Assembly: GCF_028291725.1 (NCBI RefSeq)
Contig: NZ_JAQGNT010000088.1
Coordinates: forward strand, 1-61,236
Reading direction: 5' to 3'
DNA: 61,236 bases
From: Hydrocarboniphaga sp.
GTDB lineage: Bacteria; Pseudomonadota; Gammaproteobacteria; Nevskiales; Nevskiaceae
Of this stretch, positions 24,617-32,564 are shown one piece after another. The notes beneath the pieces were generated by a model that was not told the origin of the DNA, searched no databases, and saw nothing but the letters and a program-made list of their open reading frames with translations. Position numbers and translations under genes: made by a program. The number at the start of each line of letters is the position of its first letter. Within the stretch, counting starts at the first letter, position 1.

Positions 24617-25936
24617 ATGAGACCGCGAGCGACGCTGCTGTTCGACGTCAGCCGGCTGGCAAGCCGCGCCGGCCTGGCCGCGCCGACCGGCATCGACCGC
24701 GTCGACCTGGCCTATCTGCAGGCGCTGGCAGAACAGCCGGATTTCGAGTCGATTTTCGAGCGGCGTCTGAGCGTGATCGACCGCTTCGGCCTGCAGCTGC
24801 TGTCGCCGCGCGCGGAAGAGGCGCTGCTGCGCAGGCTGGCACTCGGCTGGCCGAGCACGGACGCAGTCTCGTCGGCGTTCGAGCAGCTGCGCGACTGGCT
24901 GCAGAGCCCCGGTCAGAACCGGCCCGCGCCGCGATTGCGGGCGCCTGGCCGCGACACCGAGCCGCCGCAGCGCTGGCTGCAGCGCGCGCTGATGCATCCG
25001 CTGGGTGCTCATCGCTTGCAGCGTCTGCTCGCCGCGCAGCCGCGGACGATCTACCTCAACACCTCGCATGGCCGCCTGTTCCAGCCGGCCGCGGCACGCT
25101 GGCTGCAAAGCTCCGGCGCATCCGGCGTGTTCTTCGTCCACGATCTGATTCCGATCACGCATCCGCAATACAACCGGCCACGCGAACCGGCACGCCACGC
25201 GGCGCGGCTGCGCACCATCGCCCGGCATGCGCGCGCTGTGATCGTCAACTCGGTGGCGACCCGCGAGGCGCTGCTGGCCTGGTGGTGCGAGCGGCAGCTG
25301 CGCCAGCCCGAGGTGCACGTACTGCCACTGGGCATCGGCGAGCGCTTTATGCAGACACCACGGCACGCCGTGCAGGCGGCGCTGCCGTACTTCGTCGCCG
25401 TCGGCACGCTGGAGCCGCGCAAGAATCACGCCCTGCTGCTGGATCTGTGGCAGCGCTGGCTGCAGCAAGGCGAGCGCCGGATTCCACGGCTGCTGCTGAT
25501 CGGCCGCCGCGGCTGGCAGAACCAGACGCTGTTCGAGCGGCTGGATCGCGACCCGCTGCTGGCGCCCCATGTCGCCGAAGTCTCGGGCCTGGCCGATCAC
25601 GAAGTCGCCGCGCTGCTGGCCGGCGCGCGCGCGCTGCTGAATCCCTCGTTCGCCGAAGGCTACGGTCTGCCGCTGGCCGAAGCGCTGGCGCTCGGCACGC
25701 CGGCGCTGGTGTCCGATGTGCCGGCGCATCGCGAAGTCGGCGGCAGCGCGGCCGAGTACCTGGCCGCTGCCGACAGCGGCGCCTGGGATTTGGCCCTGCG
25801 TGACTATGCGGCTGATCTTTCGCCGCGCCGCACTCGGGCGCTGGAGCGGGCGCATGCCTACCGCTCGCCCAGCTGGAACGCGCACTTTGCCGTTCTGTTC
25901 GATCTGCTGCGTCATCTCGACCGGGGCGCTGCGTAG
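24617..25936 (+). CDS. GT4-family glycosyltransferase (capsule)
   Basis: Retaining glycosyltransferase of 439 aa with the GT-B fold. The C-terminal domain shows VGTLEPRKNHALLLD, LIGRRGWQN and FAEGYGLPLAEALALGTP, the Glu-x7-Glu nucleotide-sugar motif of GT4. The N-terminal acceptor domain is long and includes VFFVHDLIPITHPQYN. The sugar and linkage cannot be told from sequence. It starts 7 bp after the kpsC-like gene and ends 1 bp before the next ATG. Confidence 0.9.
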   Translation: MRPRATLLFDVSRLASRAGLAAPTGIDRVDLAYLQALAEQPDFESIFERRLSVIDRFGLQLLSPRAEEALLRRLALGWPSTDAVSSAFEQLRDWLQSPGQNRPAPRLRAPGRDTEPPQRWLQRALMHPLGAHRLQRLLAAQPRTIYLNTSHGRLFQPAAARWLQSSGASGVFFVHDLIPITHPQYNRPREPARHAARLRTIARHARAVIVNSVATREALLAWWCERQLRQPEVHVLPLGIGERFMQTPRHAVQAALPYFVAVGTLEPRKNHALLLDLWQRWLQQGERRIPRLLLIGRRGWQNQTLFERLDRDPLLAPHVAEVSGLADHEVAALLAGARALLNPSFAEGYGLPLAEALALGTPALVSDVPAHREVGGSAAEYLAAADSGAWDLALRDYAADLSPRRTRALERAHAYRSPSWNAHFAVLFDLLRHLDRGAA

Positions 25937-25937
25937 A

Positions 25938-27185
25938 ATGCTGACCGACACCCCTACAACCGGCGGCGCAACGGCGCCGCGCCCATCGCCCGTGAGTGCC
26001 GGTATCGCATCGAAACTTTTTTACCGGCGCCACGGCCGGCGGTCCGCCGCCATAGCGGCCTGCCTGCTGGCCAGCGCCTGCAGCACGATGCCGACCGCCG
26101 GGCCGTCGACCCGCGAGCTGCGTGACGAAGGCGCCGCGGTGCTGCCTTTCAAACTCGTCGAAGTCTCGGCAAGTACGGTCGCGGCGCTGGCGCAGCAGCG
26201 CGGCGAGGGCTTAGCCGCACGCTTCGGCGACGACGACGCGCTGCCGGCCCTGCTGGTCGGCAGCGGCGACGGCCTGACCGTGAATCTGTGGGAAACCGGC
26301 GCCAATCCGCTGTTCTCGCTGCCGCCCGCCAGCGGCGGTGGTGGGGGCGGTGGCGGCGGAAGAGGTACCACGATCCCCGAACAGATCGTCGACGCCGACG
26401 GCAGCATCGCGGTGCCCTATGCGGGCCGCATCGCCGCGGCCGGGCGCACGCCGGCGCAGATTCAGGCCGCGATCGAGAAAGCACTAAGCGGCAAGACCCA
26501 GTCGCCGCAGGCGCTGGTCAGCGTGACGCGGCCGGCGGCCAGTGCGGTGACTCTGCTCGGCGAAGGCGTCGGCGGCCTGCGGCTGCCGCTGAGCGCGCGC
26601 GGCGAACGCGTGCTCGACGCGCTCGCTGCGGCCGGCGGATCGCGCGCGCCGGTCTACGACACGCGCGTGCAGCTGACGCGCGGCGGCGTCACTGCCAGCC
26701 TGCCGCTGTCGCATCTGCTCGACGATCCGGCCGAAAACCTGAGGCTGCACCCCGGCGATGAGCTGGTGGTGACGCGCGAGCCGGCGAGCTTCACGGTTTT
26801 CGGCGCGACCGGCCGCAATGCACAGATCGATTTCGACGCCAAGCGCCTGAACCTGATCGAGGCCGTCGCCAAGTCCGGCGGCCTGCTCGACCAGCGTGCA
26901 GATCCCCAGGGCGTGTTCCTGTTCCGCTACGAGCCGGCGCCGCTGGCAGCATCGCTCGCCGGCAGCGCGGCACCCGCCGACGCCGCGCCGGTGCCCGTGG
27001 TCTATCAGCTCGATCTGAATCGAGCCGGCAGTTATTTCCTCGGCCAGAGCTTCGCGATCCGTGACCGCGACGTGCTCTATGTGGCCAGCGCGCCGGCCAA
27101 CGAGCTGCAGAAATTCCTGGTGCTGCTGGGGCTGGTTTCGCAGCCGGTGATCAACGGCGTGATCATCAACCAGGCCAGCCAATGA
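25938..27185 (+). CDS. Outer-membrane polysaccharide export lipoprotein (CtrA/Wza/KpsD type)
   Basis: OPX translocon lipoprotein of 415 aa through which capsule crosses the outer membrane. The lipobox LASAC places the lipidated cysteine at residue 48; a GTG at 25992 would give a normal-length signal peptide and may be the true start. The polysaccharide-export domain has VAYAGRI-type sequence (SIAVPYAGRIAAAGRTPAQIQ, about 155-175), then SLBB-like domains and a C-terminal segment that should form the outer-membrane helix barrel. A run of nine glycines (about 132-141) interrupts the first domain. Size and neighbours match CtrA of Neisseria ctrABCD better than the larger KpsD. Confidence 0.9.
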   Translation: MLTDTPTTGGATAPRPSPVSAGIASKLFYRRHGRRSAAIAACLLASACSTMPTAGPSTRELRDEGAAVLPFKLVEVSASTVAALAQQRGEGLAARFGDDDALPALLVGSGDGLTVNLWETGANPLFSLPPASGGGGGGGGGRGTTIPEQIVDADGSIAVPYAGRIAAAGRTPAQIQAAIEKALSGKTQSPQALVSVTRPAASAVTLLGEGVGGLRLPLSARGERVLDALAAAGGSRAPVYDTRVQLTRGGVTASLPLSHLLDDPAENLRLHPGDELVVTREPASFTVFGATGRNAQIDFDAKRLNLIEAVAKSGGLLDQRADPQGVFLFRYEPAPLAASLAGSAAPADAAPVPVVYQLDLNRAGSYFLGQSFAIRDRDVLYVASAPANELQKFLVLLGLVSQPVINGVIINQASQ

Positions 27186-27195
27186 GGGCTCGTCA

Positions 27196-28347
27196 ATGAT
27201 CAACGAAGCCCTCGGGCTTGAGCCGCCGGCGACCCGCCGACAGAAGGCGCTGAGCTGGCTGCGTACCAACCGCGGCTGGCTGATCGGCGTCGCTCTGCCG
27301 ACGCTGATCGCCGCGTTCTACTACCTCGTCATCGCCTCCGACCTGTATGCCTCGGAGGCGCGCTTCGTGGTGCGTTCGCCGTCGCACGCGGCGGTCAGCA
27401 GCGGCATCGCCGGCCTGCTGCAGAGCGGCGGCATCGGCAGCGGGCAGGGCGATGTCTACACCGTGCAGGACTTCGCGACTTCGCGCGATGCGGTCGCGGC
27501 ACTGTCCCGGCACGTCGACCTGCGCGCCTTGTTCGGCCGCAAGGACGCGGACTTCGTCGCGCGCTATCCGAACCTGCTCGACGACAGCAGCGAGGAAGAC
27601 CTGCATCGCTATTTTCAGCGCCGCGTGCAGCTGATCTACGACACCACCACCGGCATCAGCACGCTGACCGCGAAAGCCTTTCGTCCCGACGACGCTCAGA
27701 CGCTTGCGCGTCTGGTGCTCGACGAGAGCGAGGCGCTGGTGAACCGGCTCAACGAGCGCTCGCGGGTGAACGCGGTGCATGACGCCGAAGAACAGCTGCA
27801 GATCGCGCAGGGCCAGACTGCCGAAGCCGAGAGCGAGCTGCTGGCGTACCGCAACCGCGAGTCGCTGCTCAATCCGGGCGAGGCCTCGACCGCGATGTTC
27901 AAGAACCTGTCCGCGCTGCAGGGCGAACTCAGTGCAGCGCGCGTGCGCCTGTCCGAGATCGAGCACCGCGCGCCGGACAGCCCGATGCGCAGCGAACTGC
28001 AGGAGCGTATCGGCGCGCTGCAAAGGCAGATCGCCGACGAGCGCGCCCACCTGGCGGGCAAGGGCGGATCGATGGCGCCGAAGCTGTCCGAATACCGGCT
28101 GCTGGAACTGCGCCAGGAGTTCACATCCAAGCAGCTGGCCTCGACTCTGGCCTCTCTGGAAGCGGCGCGCGCCGAGGCGAGGCGCCAGCAAATCTATCTC
28201 GACCGCGTGGTCGAACCGAGCCTGCCCGACAAAGCGCTGTATCCGCAGCGCGGCCGCGATGTGCTGATCGTGCTGATCAGCTGCTTCCTGGTGTATTCGA
28301 TCGGCAGCCTGCTGATAGCCGGCGTGCGCGAACATGCGCAGAGCTGA
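27196..28347 (+). CDS. kpsE: Capsule export inner-membrane protein KpsE/CtrB
   Basis: Polysaccharide co-polymerase-type adaptor of 383 aa linking the ABC transporter to the outer-membrane OPX channel. A first helix (about 28-48) and a last helix (about 358-376) flank a large periplasmic domain with coiled coils around 190-235 and 250-330 (EEQLQIAQGQTAEAESELLA). It has no tyrosine kinase domain, as expected for KpsE. It follows the OPX gene by 10 bp and overlaps kpsM by 14 bp. Confidence 0.92.
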   Translation: MINEALGLEPPATRRQKALSWLRTNRGWLIGVALPTLIAAFYYLVIASDLYASEARFVVRSPSHAAVSSGIAGLLQSGGIGSGQGDVYTVQDFATSRDAVAALSRHVDLRALFGRKDADFVARYPNLLDDSSEEDLHRYFQRRVQLIYDTTTGISTLTAKAFRPDDAQTLARLVLDESEALVNRLNERSRVNAVHDAEEQLQIAQGQTAEAESELLAYRNRESLLNPGEASTAMFKNLSALQGELSAARVRLSEIEHRAPDSPMRSELQERIGALQRQIADERAHLAGKGGSMAPKLSEYRLLELRQEFTSKQLASTLASLEAARAEARRQQIYLDRVVEPSLPDKALYPQRGRDVLIVLISCFLVYSIGSLLIAGVREHAQS

Positions 28348-29140
28348 GCTGGCCGGCTATCGGGCTCTGGCCGACGCGGCGCAGATTCAGGCGATCGTCG
28401 TCGGCGCACTGATGATGCGCGAGCTGCACACGCGCTACGGCCGCGACAATCTGGGCTTTGTCTGGCTGTTCGCCGAGCCCTTCCTTTTTTGCATGGGCGT
28501 GATCGTGATCTGGAGCGTCATACACGGACGCTACGAACATGGCGTGCCTATCCTCGCGTTCGTGATGACCGGCTACATGCCGCTGACTTTGTGGCGCCAT
28601 ATCACGATGCGCTCGACGCACTGCTTCCGCGCCAATGCCAGCCTGCTCTATCACCGCCAGGTGCGCATGCTCGATCTGCTGCTGGCGCGCGTGCTGCTGG
28701 AGTTCTACGGCACCCTGATCGCTTACGCCGTGATCGGCTTCATCTTCTGGTCGGTCGATCTGTACGAGCTGCCCCGGGACTGGGGCCTGTTCTACCTCGG
28801 CTGGGCTTACATGGGCCTGTTCGGCTGCGGCTTCGGCCTGATCCTGGGATCGCTGACCGAGATGTACGAATGGCTGGAGAAGCTGGTCGGGCCGTTCATG
28901 TATTTCATGCTGCCGATCTGTGGCGTGTTCTTCATGGTCGACTGGTTGCCGCCGCGGCTGCAGCAGGCGGCGCTGTACATGCCCACGGTCAATGCCTTCG
29001 AGCTGATCCGCGCCGGGCAACTCGGGCCGTCGGTGCGCACGCACTACTGGCTGGAATACGAAACCTTCGTCTGCGCGGCGATGATCGCCGTCGGCCTGAT
29101 GCTGTGCCGCAACGTGCATCGGCATCTGATCGTCGAGTGA
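28334..29140 (+). CDS. kpsM: Capsule ABC transporter permease KpsM/CtrC
   Basis: ABC-2 type permease of 268 aa with six predicted helices, forming the inner-membrane channel for the finished lipid-linked polysaccharide. ALMMRELHTRYGRDNLGFVW is the conserved cytoplasmic N-terminal segment, and IMYFMLPICGVFFMVDWLP-like sequence (positions about 192-212) marks the last loop. Its start lies inside kpsE (14-bp overlap). Confidence 0.94.
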   Translation: MRRAELAGYRALADAAQIQAIVVGALMMRELHTRYGRDNLGFVWLFAEPFLFCMGVIVIWSVIHGRYEHGVPILAFVMTGYMPLTLWRHITMRSTHCFRANASLLYHRQVRMLDLLLARVLLEFYGTLIAYAVIGFIFWSVDLYELPRDWGLFYLGWAYMGLFGCGFGLILGSLTEMYEWLEKLVGPFMYFMLPICGVFFMVDWLPPRLQQAALYMPTVNAFELIRAGQLGPSVRTHYWLEYETFVCAAMIAVGLMLCRNVHRHLIVE

Positions 29141-29147
29141 AATCGCA

Positions 29148-29795
29148 TTGATCAGCGTCCAGCATCTGCGCAAAGTGTATCCAGGCCGCAATGGCGGCCA
29201 CGTCGCGCTCGCCGACGTGAGCCTGGACGTCCCGCGCGGCTTCAAGCTCGGGCTGCTCGGCCACAATGGCGCCGGCAAGTCGACCCTGATACGGCTGATC
29301 GGCAAGGTCGAGCTGCCGACCTCAGGGGTGGTGGAACACGGCATGTCGGTGTCCTGGCCGCTGGGTTTCGCCGGCAGTTTCCAGGGCAGCCTCAGCGGCA
29401 TCGACAACATGAAATTCATCGCGCGCATCTACCGCACCGACTACCCGCGGCTGCGCCGCTTCGTCGAGGACTTCTCCGAACTCGGCCGCTTCCTATACGA
29501 ACCGGTCAAGACCTATTCCACCGGCATGCGCGCGCGCCTGGCGTTTGCGCTGTCGATCGCGGTGGAGTTCGACTGTTACCTGATCGACGAAATCGTGATG
29601 GTCGGCGACTCGCGCTTTCATGCGCGCTGCAACGAGCATCTGTTCGACCGCCGCGCCGATCGCGCGCTGGTGCTGGCCTCGCATGACACCAGCTTCATCG
29701 GCCGGGTCTGCGATGGCGCGCTGCTGCTGTCCGGTGGATACGCCCGATATTACGACGATGTGCAGCAGGCGATCCTGGACTACCAGGCGCTCTGA
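29148..29795 (+). CDS. kpsT: Capsule ABC transporter ATPase KpsT/CtrD
   Basis: ATP-binding subunit of 215 aa. Walker A is GHNGAGKST, the signature reads YSTGMRARLAF and Walker B is DCYLIDEI, followed by the switch His in LASHDTSF. The absence of a C-terminal sugar-binding domain and the length match KpsT/CtrD rather than Wzt. The start codon is a TTG (29148), 7 bp after kpsM, with only a weak ribosome binding site. Confidence 0.94.
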   Translation: MISVQHLRKVYPGRNGGHVALADVSLDVPRGFKLGLLGHNGAGKSTLIRLIGKVELPTSGVVEHGMSVSWPLGFAGSFQGSLSGIDNMKFIARIYRTDYPRLRRFVEDFSELGRFLYEPVKTYSTGMRARLAFALSIAVEFDCYLIDEIVMVGDSRFHARCNEHLFDRRADRALVLASHDTSFIGRVCDGALLLSGGYARYYDDVQQAILDYQAL

Positions 29796-29831
29796 ATCCC
29801 CCAGCCCGACCCGGGAAAATGAAACCCAACC

Positions 29832-31361
29832 ATGCCTGACCCCCAGCGCTTGCGCGTATTGATGGAGTTGCGTCCCTGCTACGAAGGCTACGCCGGCATT
29901 CCGCAGGAGACGCGGCTGCTGTTTTCGGCACTGAACGAGCTGGAATCGGTGGAGGTCGTGGGCCTGCTGAACCACCCGATCCATCCGCTCGCCCGCACGC
30001 TGAAGGCAGGAGAGACTTTCGACGACAGCAACGTCCATCGAAAGTACAACCTGCTGTCACGCTTCATCGCCAATCAGCGCGCGCCCAGGCCTCACGGGAC
30101 GCTGGCGAACGCCAGCGCGACATTCAAGCGCGGCCTTGGTCCGACGGGGCTGGCGCTGGCGGCCGCTTTCGGCGGCGAGTTGCCGCTGCGGAAATTCGAT
30201 GCTCGCGATTTCGGCGACTTCGTCTGGGAGACGCTGTTCTCCAAATCGCTGCCGCCCGAGGACTACGACAAGATCCGCAACGCCGGCTACCGCAGCCTGT
30301 CCACCCCGTGGCGGATGCTGCATCGCACCGGCCTGAGCGGTTTCGCCGGCCTGCGCCGCGGGCACTATCCTCGGCTGGCCACGCAAGACTTCGACGTTTT
30401 CATCGGGCAGACACCGTATCCGGCGGAAGTGGCGCCGCAGACCCAGATGCTGGTGCGCTACCACGATGCGATCCCGCTGTTCCTGCCGCACTTGATTCCG
30501 CATACGCGCTTTCATCGTGCGACCCACTACCGCGCGCTGATCGCCAACGCACGACGCGCGGTATTCGTCTGCACCTCGGCGGCCGTCCGCGACGATCTGC
30601 TGCGTGTGCTGCCGCAGGTGGAACGGCGTAGCCTGGTGGTGCCCGACGTGGTGTCGCACAACTACTTCGTCGAGCCCGCGGCGACCAGCACGCTGATAGA
30701 CATCATGCTAGCGCGGCTCAACCAGGCGACGCTGCCGAAGTCGCTGGAGTCGCTCAGCAAAAGCCTGTTGCTGAAGCGCGAATTTGCATCGGGGAACCTG
30801 CGCTATCTGCTGATCGTATCGACGGTCGAGCCACGCAAAAACCATGTGCGGCTGGTACGCGCCTGGGAAAGGCTGCGCAGCACCGTCGCGCCGGGGCTCA
30901 AGCTGATCGTGGTCGGTGAACTGGGCTGGGACACCGGCCCCATGACCGATGCCTTCCGGCCATGGCAGGAACGGGGCGAACTGCTGCATCTGGCGCGCGT
31001 GCCCTCATCGGACCTGCGGCGTCTATACGGCGCTGCCGAATGCGTGGTCTGCCCAAGCGTGTCGGAAGGCTTCGACCTGTCCGGAGTCGAAGCGATGCTC
31101 TGCGGTGCGCCAGTGGTGGCGTCCGATATCCCGGTGCACCGGGAGGTCTACGGCAATGCCGCGGAATACTTCGAGACCTACAGCGAAGACTCGCTCGGCG
31201 AGCAGCTCAGCGGCTTGCTGGGCGCAGCCAATGCCGGCCGCCGCGCCGCGCTTGCCGAGGCCGGCCAACGACACGCCGAACGGTACCGCAAGGAAGCAAT
31301 CACACCGCAATGGAACGCCTTGTTCGAGCGTCTCCGCCGCGGCGAATTCCGAACCGGCTGA
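29832..31361 (+). CDS. GT4-family glycosyltransferase (capsule)
   Basis: Second GT-B glycosyltransferase of the locus, 509 aa. The C-terminal domain has STVEPRKNHVRLVRAWE, VVGELGWD and VSEGFDLSGVEAMLCGAPVV (GT4 motif). The N-terminal domain begins with VLMELRPCYEGYAGIPQETR, typical of GT4 enzymes of capsule and O-antigen loci. Substrate unknown. It lies 36 bp behind kpsT and ends 19 bp before the convergent methyltransferase. Confidence 0.9.
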   Translation: MPDPQRLRVLMELRPCYEGYAGIPQETRLLFSALNELESVEVVGLLNHPIHPLARTLKAGETFDDSNVHRKYNLLSRFIANQRAPRPHGTLANASATFKRGLGPTGLALAAAFGGELPLRKFDARDFGDFVWETLFSKSLPPEDYDKIRNAGYRSLSTPWRMLHRTGLSGFAGLRRGHYPRLATQDFDVFIGQTPYPAEVAPQTQMLVRYHDAIPLFLPHLIPHTRFHRATHYRALIANARRAVFVCTSAAVRDDLLRVLPQVERRSLVVPDVVSHNYFVEPAATSTLIDIMLARLNQATLPKSLESLSKSLLLKREFASGNLRYLLIVSTVEPRKNHVRLVRAWERLRSTVAPGLKLIVVGELGWDTGPMTDAFRPWQERGELLHLARVPSSDLRRLYGAAECVVCPSVSEGFDLSGVEAMLCGAPVVASDIPVHREVYGNAAEYFETYSEDSLGEQLSGLLGAANAGRRAALAEAGQRHAERYRKEAITPQWNALFERLRRGEFRTG

Positions 31362-31380
31362 TACCCACATCGGTGCCGCG

Positions 31381-32361
31381 TTACAGCGGCGTCGGGTCGA
31401 GCTGGTCCTGAGCATAGCTGCGGTATAGCCAACCGGGCCGGGTCTGCGGCGCGGCGCCGGTATTGCGGTAGCGGCAGAACAGGTACTGCCCCAGGTCAGG
31501 CGCGCGGAACGCGACCAGGTCCTGCAGCGCTGACAGATCGCAGTAGCCGCCGGCACGGTTGTCATGTACGTCCGCGCTGAAGAACACCTCTTGGGTGAAG
31601 CCGCAGAATTCCAGCAGGCGGTGCAGCTCGTGGCGAGTGTATTCGCGGTTGTGGCGGCCATAGGGGCCGTAACCTGAATAGGGATCGTAGAGGTTGGCAC
31701 CTGCGACCATGCGAGCGAGATTCTCGAGGCGAGCGACGTTGGGCGTGGTGACGATCAGCAAGCCGTCCGGACGCAGCAGGCGCTTGAGTTCGAGCAGGCT
31801 CGCGAGCGGATCGTTGAGCAGGTGTTCGATCACTTCGCAGTAGAGCACCACGTCGAGCAAACGATCGGGCAGCGGCAGCCTGTGCGCTTCGAGATTGGCA
31901 TGCAGATACTCCAGGCGGTGAGACTGGACGCCATTGCCGTCGAAAGCCGGTAGCTGCAGTGTCTGCGCCGCGGTACCCGGCTCGCCGCCGAAGTAGTTCA
32001 CCAGATGCAGCCGCGCCCGCGGTCTGAAATTGAGTAGCAGCGCCGTGGTGAAATAAGGATTGGCACCAACCTCGAGCACGTCGACCGCAGACTCCGGCAC
32101 CAGGTCGAGCGTATACAGGAAACGATCACAGTCCTCCCGCGCGTAGCACTGCAGCTCGCTGCCCTGGGAACCGTCGATCGAAGCGCGCTCCAGACTGGCG
32201 ACGATCTGCGCGCGCTGCAGGCCGCCGGGCAGCGGCAGCGGGGGCTGGTAGCGGCGCGGATCGATCATGGTGGGCAGCGGTGATCGCAAACGGTTCGCGT
32301 CGAGGTCGGCCAAGTCGTGCAAGCCTTCGGAATCTTCGCCCATTGTCGCGCCGGTTCGCAT
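31381..32361 (-). CDS. Class I SAM-dependent methyltransferase
   Basis: Methyltransferase of up to 326 aa. The SAM-binding motif I is DVLEVGANPYFT, and the acidic loop and motif are LLDVVLYCEVIEHLLNDP, followed by LLRPDGLLIVTTPN. The first 30 residues are poorly structured; starts at 32343 or 32268 (MIDPRRYQPP) are possible. Position within the capsule locus suggests methylation of a sugar or of the glycan chain end. It is divergent from the DUF4214-WcbI-GSCFA gene; the 203 bp between them should hold both promoters. Confidence 0.87.
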   Translation of the reverse strand: MRTGATMGEDSEGLHDLADLDANRLRSPLPTMIDPRRYQPPLPLPGGLQRAQIVASLERASIDGSQGSELQCYAREDCDRFLYTLDLVPESAVDVLEVGANPYFTTALLLNFRPRARLHLVNYFGGEPGTAAQTLQLPAFDGNGVQSHRLEYLHANLEAHRLPLPDRLLDVVLYCEVIEHLLNDPLASLLELKRLLRPDGLLIVTTPNVARLENLARMVAGANLYDPYSGYGPYGRHNREYTRHELHRLLEFCGFTQEVFFSADVHDNRAGGYCDLSALQDLVAFRAPDLGQYLFCRYRNTGAAPQTRPGWLYRSYAQDQLDPTPL

Positions 32362-32492
32362 CGTGCAGCGAGCATAGCCGCGACGACAGCGGCACGGTAG
32401 CCAAGCCTGTCGTCATGTTTGAGCAGCATCCGCCGCACTCGCGGCGCAGTGCACTAAGCTTTATCTTCGTTTCAAATAGCAAGGATCTCCGC

Positions 32493-32555
32493 ATGAATAC
32501 ACCAACGACGCAGCGCACAGCGGGCAGCGGCACTCCGCGCCTGCCAGCCGCCTGA
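32493..32555 (+). CDS. Possible 20-codon leader peptide
   Basis: Short open frame MNTPTTQRTAGSGTPRLPAA with AAGGA 7 bases ahead of its ATG, a better ribosome binding site than that of the next gene. It stops 9 bp before the GTG of the large DUF4214-WcbI-GSCFA gene, so it could couple or attenuate that gene's translation. No similarity recognised; chance occurrence cannot be excluded. Confidence 0.35.
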   Translation: MNTPTTQRTAGSGTPRLPAA

Positions 32556-32564
32556 ACCTCGCCC

